From positions 682,001 through 746,000 of the forward strand of contig OZ037887.1 in assembly GCA_964035575.1 (NCBI GenBank): a stretch of DNA of 64,000 nucleotides, read 5' to 3'. Of the stretch, positions 42,539 through 52,815 are shown piece by piece. The first letter of the stretch is position 1. Every line of letters begins with the position of its first letter. The stretch is from Rhynchopus sp. YZ270_cl-10 (Eukaryota; Euglenozoa; Diplonemea; Diplonemida; Diplonemidae). The notes beneath the pieces were generated by a model that saw nothing but the letters and a program-made list of their open reading frames with translations, made no database searches and had not been told where the DNA came from. Both the position numbers and the translations under genes were made by a program.

Positions 42539-43611
42539 GCAAGGTGGATTGTGTGATGACACAATAAAAAAACAAAAACAAAAACGTAGCGATAAAGTAG
42601 CATGGGTGTTGTCCCGCTGATGGATGGGGAGGTTGTTTTACACACACAAAAAGGAAAAAGGAAACGTTTATTTTTAACCTCGGGTGCACCGAAATACGCT
42701 CTTTATTACAAACGTTCGATGAGATGGGCCGGGTTTTTCTTTTTGGGGTTGTGCATGCGTACACTTGTGAATATATTTTTTTTAAAACTTCATTGTAATA
42801 ATGGACCACACCCGAAGAGGTGTGCGTCACCATACACTTTTTACGTAACCTGCTGATGATTTCGCCGCTTTTACATACCAACGTGTTGGTGCTGTTTTTT
42901 TCTCCCCTCCCCCCCCACCTTTTCAAGGTGACGCACGAAGAGCTTCCGGTCATCTTAAAATACCCCCAAAAAAATCCCCTATTTTTTCTCCCCCGCATCT
43001 TCTGTTGGCCCTTTCATGCGTGGTGCATTTCATCCCGGGTTGGCATTGTATGGGTCAGGTGGAGGTGTGCCTTTATACAATGACCACTACCACCCCCCTT
43101 CTTTTGTTCGAGGGTTTCTGTTCTATTGTGTTTGTTATTTTTTTTGGTACGGTGTTCTTCATTTATTTCTCTTTTGTCTTTGAGGGGATCAACGCGTTTT
43201 TTTGTCATATGGCATACCTACCGTGTCCTCTCCTGGCATCCTTTCAAAAAAGAGATTTACATCGAAGCACAAAGCAAAAAAAAAAAACAACAACTTTCAT
43301 TACCCCGCTGAAAGTAAGGAATTTATTTTTCGTTTTTCTTTTATTCCTACGAAAATTGCAAGAGGAGAAACAGTATGGGGTATGGTCGCCCATATAATCA
43401 TCCCTCAAATAGGAGGATTTGTGCAGTCAGCGACGCAGCTTTACCTACCGATCCTATTTTTTTTTCTTTTGCACTTTTTCAAATTCTCTCGGAAGAGGTC
43501 CTTGGGGGGTATCTTCACTTCATCAGATTCCCCCTTTTTTTACAGGCGGGGGGGTTGGAGGCAGGGTTAGACGTTCGTCTCTTTATTGGGTCACCTACAC
43601 AACACAACACA
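42539..43611. other. Intergenic DNA
   Basis: A hairpin-repeat relic (CAAGGTGACGCACGAAGAGC, about 42925) and a GTTGGCATTGTATGGGTCAGG unit at about 43030. No gene. Confidence 0.5.
42563..42568 (+). terminator. Candidate poly(A) signal for aldo-keto reductase
   Basis: AATAAA 25 nt after the stop codon. Confidence 0.35.
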
Positions 43612-46404
43612 ATGACCGACAGCACCGGGCCTTGGGAGAGGAGGATGTTCTACATGACAGCCTTTCTAAAATGTGTCGCATATCTGTCGGTAGGGCCTGC
43701 ACTGATCATGCTCAATAAGGTATAATGATTTTTTTTTTTTGGGGTTTACAAAAATGGGCATGGTTTATAAGTGGGAATATGGGAGATATCCATGCCCCCA
43801 TATTCCTTAACAAATTTTCCCCATATTTTCCGCACACACCCCATACAAAAGGGCTCCCCCATGGGGTTCAAGTATCCAATAATCCAACTCGTGTGCACTG
43901 TATGCCTAGAAGGTGATTGTCGACACGACAAACAACACCAAACACACCACACCGCACAGTACCTCCTGGAGAATGGGTTCAAATACCCCGTGACGCTGAG
44001 CAGTCTGGGGCAGATTTGTATTGCAGTGGTGACCTTTGTTGCGGTCAAAGGGGGGCTGCTGAATGTGTCCGATGAAGCAGCCGAATACGTCTTTAAGGAG
44101 GGTGGCTGGAAGGGGTATGTCAAATGCAATGCAATTACCTTCCTTTTTTTTCTCTCTCTCTTTTCCGCCAATATACTCTGCGATGGCCGGCTTTCTAGGT
44201 TTTATTCCATTTACCGTCATTTTGATGTTCCAGTGTTGTGATGTTCCAGACCTGTTATTGCTTTAAGTGTCTCTGGGGAGGTCCGCGAGAGAGGAGGGAT
44301 CTTCGGGAAGGGGTGCCACACGGTTGTCGTTCTTTACGTCAGAAACCCCAGAAAAGCCCGAAGGGAGACCCTCCGCTCACAGGGGGGAAAACTCCTAAAG
44401 GGCCCAGAACTGTGGAAAAAAGGGGAAAGGGGGGAAAACAAAGATAGAAAACACACATAGCGGGGGGAAAAAAACTTCGCTATCTACACATTACATAAGG
44501 GAAAAGGCTCACTGGTGTCCGCGTCGATTGGCCCCCCTGCCGTCGCCACCCCCGCGGCGGTTCGCCCCTAGCGGCATCTTCCGTGCTGCTTTCGCTGTGG
44601 TGGGTCGTACTTTTTCTTGGTACACCTGCTTGACTCCTTGGGTGTGGTGCCGACAACAGTTCCCGACTGAAGCGTCGCATCACACTGGCATTATCAGATG
44701 CTTGTGCAATCACTGACCGTTTGGCCCATTCTTGCAGATCCAGATCTATGAGGAGTAACTTCAGAGCTGCAATGTACCCGCCGTTGTCCAAATCGGAAAC
44801 ACCAAGGAAGAATTCCGTGATCTTCCCTGTTTCACGGCAGCAGCGTTCTTAGACGCTTTCTATTGTTGTATCCTCTCTGCTACACTTCAGAGGTTGTACC
44901 CGATGGTGTGGTTCCTATTCCTAGCCCTTGGGGCGTTTTGAGTCTTGGTTGATTGTACGTTGAAACGGCTTCTCCTTAGCATGTCCACCAGAACCCCCTC
45001 GTTGACATTCTGCATTGATCGTCTTGACGTCCGGTTCGACCGCAAACACAAAAAATCTCTTACTCCTTTGGATGCCATGAGTCGAAGTTGCTTGTAGAGT
45101 GTTGTGGGCTTTGCTTCGCGTATTATGTCTGCAATCTCGGTTAGCTTAACGAGGTGCAAGGTGTTGAGGAGGCCCTGGTGGAGGGCACTGACTTCCAAGG
45201 ACCAGAAGATCTCAGGTCCCTGGGCGCAGCTGAGCTTGCTGCCCCCCGTCTACGAACCCAGCCTACGTTTGGCAAGATCGTGGAAGTTCGTCGCTCCTTT
45301 GCCTTGTTTGTCGGTGTTTCACGTTGTAGGATTGTTAAGACATATTAGGTCTCTTTTTCCCCTCAATTCCCCCTTAACACACCCTTTTCTCAGTTGCGTT
45401 GGTGTCGGTGTGTTCAAGGCGATGACGCTCTCCTTCGGCAACACCGTGTACCTGCACCTCCCGCTGGGGTACATCCAGATGCTGAAGGCGTTCTCGCCTG
45501 TGCTCATGCTCTTCCTTCTGTACATCACTGGGGTTGAGAAGCGGCCGACGATACAAGTTGCGTTGAGTGTTCTGTCAATAGCAGCGTTCACGGCGATCAC
45601 CACTACACTGGAGACGTCGGCGACGGCGTTGGGTTTGTTTTACATGGTATGGAAACCCAGATCAAAAGAGTGCCCAATTCACCGTTTAAAAAAACACAGT
45701 TCATGGCGCAAGCTACCGAGGCAGGGTCCCTGGTCGTGACGCAAAAGTTTTTGAAGAAGAAGAAGTTCACGATTGTTGAGAGCCAGTACTTCCTTGCACC
45801 GGCCTCTGCGTTGGGGTTGATGTGCATCGCTGCAGGTACAGGGGAGTACAAGCGTCTCTATGAAACAGGGGAGTACCACGTGATCGGGAAGTACCCCATG
45901 TACTTCTTCTTTGCAGCGTCGCTCGGGCTGCTTGTGAACTACCTCACGTTCGCTGTCATCCAGGCTACGTCGAGCACCATGCTCAAGGTGCTCGGGACAG
46001 TGCGTAACGTAGTGGCCGTTGTAGTAGGGGGGGCGATGTTCAACGAGCACATCGGTAGCGAGCAGTGGCTGTCGTACGCGGGGACGGTATGGTTTATGTT
46101 CAAAAAACTGTAAAATGAATGACAGGGAAAGTGGGGTGAACACAACTTAACAATTTATTGAAAATGCGCCTTATTAGGTGACTACCCGGTTTCTGAGTAA
46201 CCACAGTGCAGCGCACAAAAGAGTCTATCTAACACAATAATAAACACAACACCTCCACAGCTGGCCGGGTTCACAAGCTACACGTACTACTCGATGCGGG
46301 GTGCGCAAAAGGAGCCTGAAAAGAAGGACCCGAAAGAGCCGTCATCAACTGACTCAATGGCTGACTTCCACCAAGCTCGGATACGCAGTCAGAGCGCGCG
46401 GTAG
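43612..46404 (+). CDS. Drug/metabolite transporter, nucleotide-sugar/triose-phosphate translocator family
   Basis: Five exons (43612-43719, 43960-44114, 45394-45646, 45700-46086, 46261-46404) encode 348 residues, the normal length. These transporters exchange nucleotide sugars or phosphorylated sugars across Golgi/ER or plastid membranes with about ten helices. Diagnostic stretches: LSVGPALIMLNK in helix 1, YLLENGFKYPVTLS, the central LSFGNTVYLHLPLGYIQMLK, GLFYMFMAQATEAGSLV across an exon join, and SSTMLKVLGTVRNVVAV. The tail (KKDPKEPSSTDSM) is cytosolic. Phases agree at every join (0, 2, 0, 0). The family includes many substrates, so none is named; the pattern is nearest to the plant KT/KV-type translocator-like proteins. 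Intron 2 is 1279 nt, far longer than others, and contains antisense coding-like DNA. Confidence 0.93.
44480..45330 (-). other. Antisense coding-like DNA in transporter intron 2
   Basis: Minus-strand frames: one ending near 44887 contains LHLVKLTEIADIIREAKPT and KGVRDFLCLRSNRTSRRS; a second, after two stops, contains NGGYIAALKLLLIDLDLQEW and AQASDNASVMRRFSREL and ends at 44480 in a Gly/Arg/Ser-rich tail. They resemble pieces of one damaged protein. The probable source is a mobile element inserted in the intron, but no domain is recognised and no terminal repeats or target duplication were found (TGATGTTCCAG occurs twice near 44222-44250). Confidence 0.4.
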
Positions 46405-46673
46405 TTCCACCATTCCACCAGGGATGCAAAAGGACCGCAACGTGCAGTTGCATCCGTGAAAAAAATGACACCAAAGAAATAAATTTATCCTCCCTTTTTT
46501 AGGTGACTAAGCAGAGAAGCCTAGGTTCATCTCACAACTTTTTTTTTCTTTCCCCACCCTGATCTCCCCCCATCCACTGAACATATGCACAGACATAGAG
46601 AATGATTAAGTTGGACAGTCTGTTCTCCACAAAAAAGAAACTCAACCCACCCCACGTTTGGTTTTCAAAATGC
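46405..46673. other. Convergent intergenic region
   Basis: Between the transporter and the minus-strand small gene; holds the hairpin repeat and nothing else recognisable. Confidence 0.5.
46501..46541 (+). repeat. Hairpin repeat copy downstream of transporter
   Basis: AGGTGACTAAGCAGAGAAGCC, TAGGTTCATCTCACAACTTTTT. A second relic (AGGTGACTACCCGG) is inside the last intron of the transporter at about 46176. Confidence 0.65.
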
Positions 46674-47001
46674 TTATTTTGTCCTCATAGGTTTCAAAAC
46701 CCCCTTCTCAGCAGCCCTGTTTGACCTAGTGGCGTTTTTCAGTATCTTCTCTTTATCCTTTAGACAATAGGTGTTCAAGAAGTCCAACGTTGGGACTGCA
46801 GAGGCGATGTACTCCATTTTTTTCTGTGTCCACTTTTTTTTTTTTGTATATTTTCCTCGAGAGGGAGGGGCATTTGCCGTAGTTGCCGTAATCGTAAATA
46901 TGTTCGACCTTTTTAGGATTTTTCTGGAAGTTCGACCATTTTTACGGTCCATTTTTTTGCGATTACGGTAAGTGGAAGAAGCATACTGCATTGTCCACCA
47001 T
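46674..47001 (-). CDS. Small two-exon gene, unknown function
   Basis: Exon 1 is 46987-47001 (MVDNA), exon 2 is 46823-46674; together 54 residues, MVDNAKKMEYIASAVPTLDF... ending VLKPMRTK. The donor GTATGC and acceptor ACACAG match the window's consensus, the join is phase 0, and the exon 2 sequence looks like a folded small protein (helical, YIASAVPTLDFLNTYCLKDK, then a basic tail). Without exon 1, exon 2 still has an internal ATG (MEYIAS). The 163-nt intron contains a TIR element. The first ATG is 59 bp from the ATG of the divergent coiled-coil gene. No family is recognised; the prediction rests on splice signals and composition. Confidence 0.5.
46886..46968. mobile_element. Short TIR element in an intron of the small gene
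   Basis: 83 bp with ends CCGTAATCG and CGATTACGG, followed by TA on the right and TG on the left. Interior shares TTCGACC and TTTTACGGTC with the element in the BBOF1-like intron. Confidence 0.6.
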
Positions 47002-47060
47002 CTCCCCCCCTCTCTGCTATCATACCCCCTTCTTCAGGGTGGGGGGACAACACCACACAA
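47002..47060. promoter_or_regulatory. Putative divergent promoter
   Basis: Only 59 bp separate the two outward-facing start codons, so both 5' leaders and core promoter elements must lie here or overlap the coding regions. It is C/T-rich on the left (CTCCCCCCCTCTCTGC) and has a GGGTGGGGGGACAACACC stretch on the right; no TATA box. Confidence 0.35.
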
Positions 47061-50000
47061 ATGAGCGCGTATGATAGCATGCAGCGTTCGCCCATGATGG
47101 TGGCCAGCTCGCCTGCATCTATGACGAGCGCTGCGAAGGGCAAGGCAGAGCTGCTGCAGATGGCGGTGAACGAGAGCAAGGGTGAGATCAACTCGCTGCG
47201 CAGCAATGTGGGCACGCTGCAGGACACCATCTCTGGGCATGCGAGGGTGCTGCAGCAGTACAAGACGCAGCTGAAGGAGCGGGAGGAGGAGAACCGGCAG
47301 CTGCACCAGAGCGCTGCAGTGTTGAAGCGCGAGCTCAATGATCTGCGACGCGATAAAGACGACTCCGACCGGAGCCAGCACAAATACACAAGCCTCACCT
47401 CACGTCTCCAGCAGGAGCTTGACGAGGTGCGTGCCACCTCGGAACGCTATCGTGCAGACCTCGAGCTCAACCTGCAGCGCTCCGACGCAGCAGAGCACGC
47501 ACTCGAGGAGGTGCGTCGTGCACACGCCGGTGTCAAGGAGGAGCTGGCCCGCTCCACGGAGGCGCTGCGCAGGGTTGACGAAGAAGGTGCCACCCGCGAG
47601 GGCAGCCTCAAGCAGACCGCTGCCTCCATGACAGCACAGTTCGAGGAGGCCTCCGCCGATCTGCGTGGCATGCGTGTCAGCGTCGCAGAGTACCAAGTTG
47701 CCCTGCAGGAGCGCGAACGCGAGCTCCAAGGCGCGCAAGAACGTGCCCGCCAACAAGGCCTCGAAGCCGTCCAAGGCCAAGAAGAGCTCGCACGCCTCCG
47801 CAGACAGCTCTCCGAAACCAACCTGCAGGTCCAAACCCTGACAGAGAGAACCACCTCCCAAGACCAGGCGCGCCGGCAGATTGAAGGCGAAATCGACATC
47901 TGGTGCACCCGACACGACGAAGCGCAGCGTGGGTGTGAGGACCTCCGCCGCCAGCTCGAAGACCGCGTTGGGGAGATCGAACGCTTACAGAGAGCCGTCC
48001 ACGGCAAGGACGACGAAATCGAGGAGCTGCGAGAGCGGGGACGGTACCAAGCCTCTCAGGTAGGGGAGCATGAGGCTGGCATCCGCAGTCTTGAGAAGCA
48101 GCTGCAGGAGCGCGTAGAGCACATCTCCTACGTGGAGGCAAAGATGCTGGCGCAGGAGAAGGACCTCTTTGAGCGCACAGCACGGAACGAAGAGCTGGTC
48201 CGCGAGCGCTCCTCACTGCAGCAACAATGCGAGAAGCTGACTGCAGACCTAGACGAAGCGCATGCCGAGATCCTCCGCACCAGAGAGGAGATAGCAGGCA
48301 TCCGGGAACACTCCCGCGCTGACGTCGAAGAGTTCAGACGGCACACTGCGGCACTCAAAACAGACCTCTCCAATGCGCGCGCACGGATCGCTCAATTAGA
48401 AGGCAAGCTTGCAACAGTAGAAGACTTTAGAGCAGACCTGCAAGCACAACTGCGTGACACCGAGGCGCAGAACCAACAATACCAGGCACGCATCGCAGAA
48501 CAGCGCAGAGAGCTGTCCGAATGGGGTGCTGTCATTGTGAAGCTGCAGGGCGAGAAGGAGGAGCTTGCGAATGCGAACGACATTCTGCAGCAGGACAAGG
48601 TGGCGCTGCAGTCGCAGGTACAGAGACTGCAGGCGAAACAAAACGAATACAGAGAGGAGCTGCGTCTTGCTCGCGAGGAGGTCTCCGCACAGCACAGCCT
48701 CGGTGCCAGGCGGGACCAGGAGATCGAGCTCCTGCAGCGCAGTGTCGAGGACAAGCAGATGCACATCGCCACCCTCGACGAGAAATGTGACAAGAACAGC
48801 CAGCTCCTTGCCGACAAGATGCGTGAGATCCGCAACCTGCAGCAGCAGCTCGACGACGAAAGAAACCAGGTCAGCGCATCAGGCATAGAGATCAGCCGCC
48901 TTGAAGGACGCATACACGCAAAGGAGGATGAACTGCAGGGCCTCCGTGACAAGGTACACCCGCGTGGAATAAGCGAAAATTTTTTTTATCAGAGTGTAAA
49001 CCACAAAATGGATGTAGGACTGCATGGTTGGGTCCACCCGGTCGGTGGGGTACACTGTCACGAGAGGGCTTTGTATTTCAAGTCAACTTTATTTTTTGTG
49101 ATATCTCTACACCACTGGAGGCTATCTATAATCTTAAGAACCAGCATGGGAAGCATGCTGTGGGGTGACAGTTGATAAAAACTCTGATTCTCAAAAAAAT
49201 ACAAACTGCAAATAATACAAAGTCGCACAACACCAAAAAAAAATACAAGCTCTCACACTGAGGGTGATGTAGGGATGCCACAACACCACACACCACGGGG
49301 AATACTCTGCATAGGAACTGCCCACTGTCATACACCACCACACCACAGAACGCACACATGAAGGACACCGTGCAGCGTCTTGAGGTGCAGCTGCGTCGTC
49401 TTGAAGGCCTCCCCTCTGTTGTGGAGACGCAGGTATGCTACGTTCATGAGGGCCGCAACGATGCACCCACACCCTCTGCTCAAAAACCACTTACATTCCT
49501 TTTATCGTTATCCCCTTTGGCAGGAGGCTGAGATCGATCGCATGCGCCACGCACTCTCCCGCATGGAGGATGAAAACCAGGTATCCCCACTACCCTATAG
49601 AACAAAAAAAACAACACAAATCCTAGAGTTCTTCTGTAACCCTTCCACCAACCAACCTCACAGACCCAAGCACGCAACGCACACAGCCTGCAGCAGCTTC
49701 TTGCTGAGAAGGAGGCGATGCAGTCGTCTCTGCAGATGAAGGTGACGGAGCTTGGGATGGACGCACAGAATATGGCGAAGATGCGCGATGAGCTGCAGGC
49801 GCAGCTGAGCGACCGTGCGCAGGATGGCATACGTCTTAAGGGAACCATTGCACGTCTGGAGGGCAAAGCCGATGCGATGGAGGAAGGGCACAGACAGTGG
49901 GAGGCGAAGTGCATGCAGGCAGAGGCAGAGAAGGACCATCTACGCATAAGCCTTGACGCAGCGGAGGACGCAAAGATGTCTGCCCAACGTGAGCTCAACC

Positions 50001-51098
50001 TCATCAAAGACAGGACAGACGCGCTTGAAGCCACCCGAGATGCTGCAGAGCGTCAGGCCAACGAATCCAACCTGACCCTCATGCGCACAAAAGAGGACGC
50101 CCAGGATCTGCGTGATGGAAACACACAGATGGGTGCAGAGCTGCAACGGCTCCGCCAGTTGACGCATCTGCCCAAGGTGCTGGAGGGCAAGGAGCAGGAA
50201 GTGGCGAGGCTGCAGGAGGCACTGCACCGCATCGAACACCAGGCAGACTCAACAGCGACTGCAGTGCGGGAGATGACCGGGCGGTCAACAGAGCTGGAAA
50301 CGGTTCTGAACGAAAAGGACCGTGAGATTGGTGAGTTGAAGCGTGAGTTGCAGCGCAAGGCGCACGACTCGGAGCACGCTATGGGTGAGGTGCTTTCCAA
50401 GACCAACGAGGTGAGTCGCCTCAAGAGCAGCCTTGCGCGTCTGGAGGGCCGCTTCCAGGTCATGGCCGAGGCTTCGGAGAACCCGCATGCACGCGCCTCC
50501 GTCCTCGAGGAGGAGATCATGCTCGCACGCAGCGAAACGGCAAACCGCTACCAAAGTACGTCCGTGCGGGTGTCACCTCTGCGTGAGCGGTCGCTGTCTC
50601 CAGGTATGGTGGTTTTTAAGAGTCTGCGACCATCATAACCTTGGCAATGTTTTTTGTGCATTATTATCAGTAAAGATTTGCGGAGGTGGGCAAACTACAC
50701 TATTTCAATAATTCTTCAAAATAATATGTAATAATCCTGCCTCAAAACAGCGAAATCTACCCTAGCAGAGACAGCCCTCCCTGCACGTCGTGCAAGCGCG
50801 ATTACTGGCATGGCAGCACGGCACTTCTCCCCGTTGAAGCGTGAGGTATGTTTTGTTCGTAAAATTTCTATGTTCCGTATAGCACCCATTTTTATTACAA
50901 TATGCTCCTTTCATCTCTCAGGAGTACATTACCGCAGCTGCGCCAGTTACGCCGTTGCAGTCTGGAGCGCGTGCCCTGCCCTACCCATCGCGTGTGTCCG
51001 CTATCAGCGGAAGTGTCCGTGGGTCACCGCACGGTGGTGCGCTCGCTCGCCCCTCGCCTCCCCGCGTGAGGGTCAGCTACACCCCGAGGAATTATTAG
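47061..51098 (+). CDS. Large coiled-coil protein, cytoskeletal type
   Basis: Six exons (47061-48953, 49349-49432, 49524-49580, 49664-50603, 50751-50845, 50922-51098) encode 1081 residues. Apart from a Ser/Met-rich start (MSAYDSMQRSPMMVASS) and a Ser/Pro/Arg tail, residues about 30 to 935 are one long coiled coil dominated by Glu, Gln, Arg, Leu and Ala. Such proteins form rods in centrosomes, basal bodies, rootlets or the Golgi. The tail (RERSLSPG, KSTLAETALPARRASAI, ARPSPPRVRVSY) has several Ser-Pro phosphorylation-type sites. Joins are phase 0, 0, 0, 1, 0. The first donor is GTACAC, the only non-GTAT donor in the window. No specific family is recognised; similarity to myosin-tail or tropomyosin proteins would be compositional. 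Confidence 0.87.
48990..49090 (+). repeat. GGATGTAGGACTGCATGG repeat in intron 1 of coiled-coil gene
   Basis: CAGAGTGTAAACCACAAAATGG, core, GGTCCACCCGG, GGGTACACTGTCACGAGAGG, CTTTGTATTTCAAGTC. It begins 36 nt after the atypical GTACAC donor. Confidence 0.75.
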
Positions 51099-51396
51099 AA
51101 AACGCGAAATGGAAGAAAAAGGAAAATCGATTGGCGCAGCCCCAACCTCGTGTTCTGTTTGTATTTTTTTTTTAGAAGGTTTATTTTAGCATAGAGGCTG
51201 AGGTTCATCTCACCAACTTTTTTTTTGTGAGTACCGTCGTTTTTCTCCCTGTAGATTTTGTTCTTTTTTTGCCGGCTTTTTTTCCAGCCTCTCTACGAGG
51301 GGTTCGCGCCGACTTCATGCGTTTTTGAAAATTTGGTTGGGTGTGATTTGTTAAGACAAGTTTTTTTCCCCTTTCTATTCAGTAGAATAGAAAGCA

Positions 51397-51516
51397 CAGT
51401 GGTTAAACAAAAGTTACGCCTAAACTAAAGGCGGAATTGAAATCGATGGCAGAAAATTGCTTTAGGTGGAATTTTTCTTGGGCATTTTTCTTGGGCGAAA
51501 TTTTGTTTAACCACTG
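51397..51516. mobile_element. mariner-like MITE, 120 bp
   Basis: Perfect inverted ends CAGTGGTTAAACAAAA, and TA directly after the right end; the left flank is CA, one change from TA. Termini starting CAGT with a TA target are typical of Tc1/mariner elements. Confidence 0.65.
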
Positions 51517-51850
51517 TACATGAAATAATTTTTGAGCAGTTGCACAATCATTCAAATGTCCTCTCAAAACAAGTAAGACAGTTTTATGAATACGGTAACC
51601 CCTTGATCAAAAAAAAGAACAAAAATACCCCGAAAAAAATTAGTTATTTTTCTTTGAAGATCCATGATGCATCCAAACAAAGAAAACGTCTATCTTTCGT
51701 AAGGGTATTTTTCCTTTTTTGGGGGGCAAAAAAGAAGAAGAAAAAAATCCAACAAAAAATGGCAGAAAATGTCTGCAATATTGTTGTCCCATCTATTGTT
51801 TCCTTCCTCTCTCTCTCCCTCCCAACCCATTTTTCCTTTTTATATTGAAA

Positions 51851-51898
51851 ATATGACCAAGCATTGCGAGGCTTAGGTTCCATCTTACATACTTTTAT
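51851..51898 (+). repeat. Hairpin repeat copy
   Basis: ATATGACCAAGCATTGCGAGG, CTTAGGTTCCATC, TTACATACTTTTATT. Directly followed by a GGATGTAGGACTGCATGG copy, so the two families can be adjacent. Confidence 0.65.
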
Positions 51899-51901
51899 TA
51901 T

Positions 51902-52010
51902 CAGATGTACACCACGAAATGGATGTAGGACTGCATGGTTGGGGTCCACCCAGGTGCACCCGGTACTAAAAGTACACTGTCATGGGAGGGCTTTGGATTT
52001 CAAGTCAAAA
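51902..52010 (+). repeat. GGATGTAGGACTGCATGG repeat copy
   Basis: CAGATGTACACCACGAAATGG, core, GGGGTCCACCCAGG, AAGTACACTGTCATGGG, GGATTTCAAGTCAAAAC before a T run. Confidence 0.75.
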
Positions 52011-52342
52011 CTTTTTTTTTTTTGGTTGCTGTTTTGCCTACCATGACTGTGGGTCTGCAATAAAACGATGATAACCATAATAAGCAAAAAGGGTATCACA
52101 ACGCAAATGTAAACCCCGATCAAAATCGCGAAGACCTAGCTATCAAAAGGTCCAATGTATGCGGCCTGCATGTAGATAAAAAACAAAAAAAAAAAAACAA
52201 AAAACAAAAAACTGACCACGCATTTGACAGTGTGCTTGCACTATTTTGCTGTTCAAGGGGTGAAAAAAATTGTGCAACTGCAAGCCGTAGTTGCCCAAAG
52301 TTACCCACCCATAGAAAAAATTCCCTCTTGTTTTTGTTTTCC

Positions 52343-52390
52343 AAGGTGTGCCTAAGCACGAGAGGCTAAGGTTCATCTTATATCCTTTTG
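52343..52390 (+). repeat. Hairpin repeat copy
   Basis: AAGGTGTGCCTAAGCACGAG, AGGCTAAGGTTCATC, TTATATCCTTTTG. Confidence 0.65.
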
Positions 52391-52815
52391 TTTTTGTTTT
52401 TTTTGTATTTCCTCCCACCTCCCAGCCCTTTTCCCCCTACCCTTGTTGTTACTATTGTTAGAAAATATGCCTCCCTCCTTTGTTTTTCCGCAGAATTTGA
52501 AAAGAAAAAGCAAGTTCCTCGTCTAGAAAACCATTTTTTTTAAAATCGCCGCTTTAGTTAGAAACTTTTCAAAGATATGTTGTGTTGTGTTGTTGTGTGC
52601 ACAGTAAGGCACACCCTCTTTTTTTTTTTCAAGTTTTCTTTTTGTCTTTTTCTTATTATTTTTATTTGCATTGTTCAGTTAGCACTAACCAAAAAAGCCC
52701 CCATATTCCACCCCATATTTTTTTACCACATTTCATCCCCACCTTCCCTCACAACACTACAAAAAAAAGCAACACAAAAAGAAAACAACCCTCGTACACA
52801 AAAGAGGGTACATAG

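Larger units (their letters stand above)
51099..52815. other. Intergenic DNA, coiled-coil gene to PX gene
   Basis: Contains the mariner-like element, one degenerate hairpin copy (51178-51222), two better ones, and a GGATGTAGGACTGCATGG copy. The 52560-52815 part is a leader with ACAACACTACAAAAAAAAGC. No gene. Confidence 0.55.

Noticed and set aside
44180-44265. Hydrophobic exon (GFLGFIPFTVILMFQ) in the transporter
   Set aside because: Phases do not fit; joining 44114 directly to 45394 gives a continuous family-like protein, and T-rich DNA yields hydrophobic text by chance.
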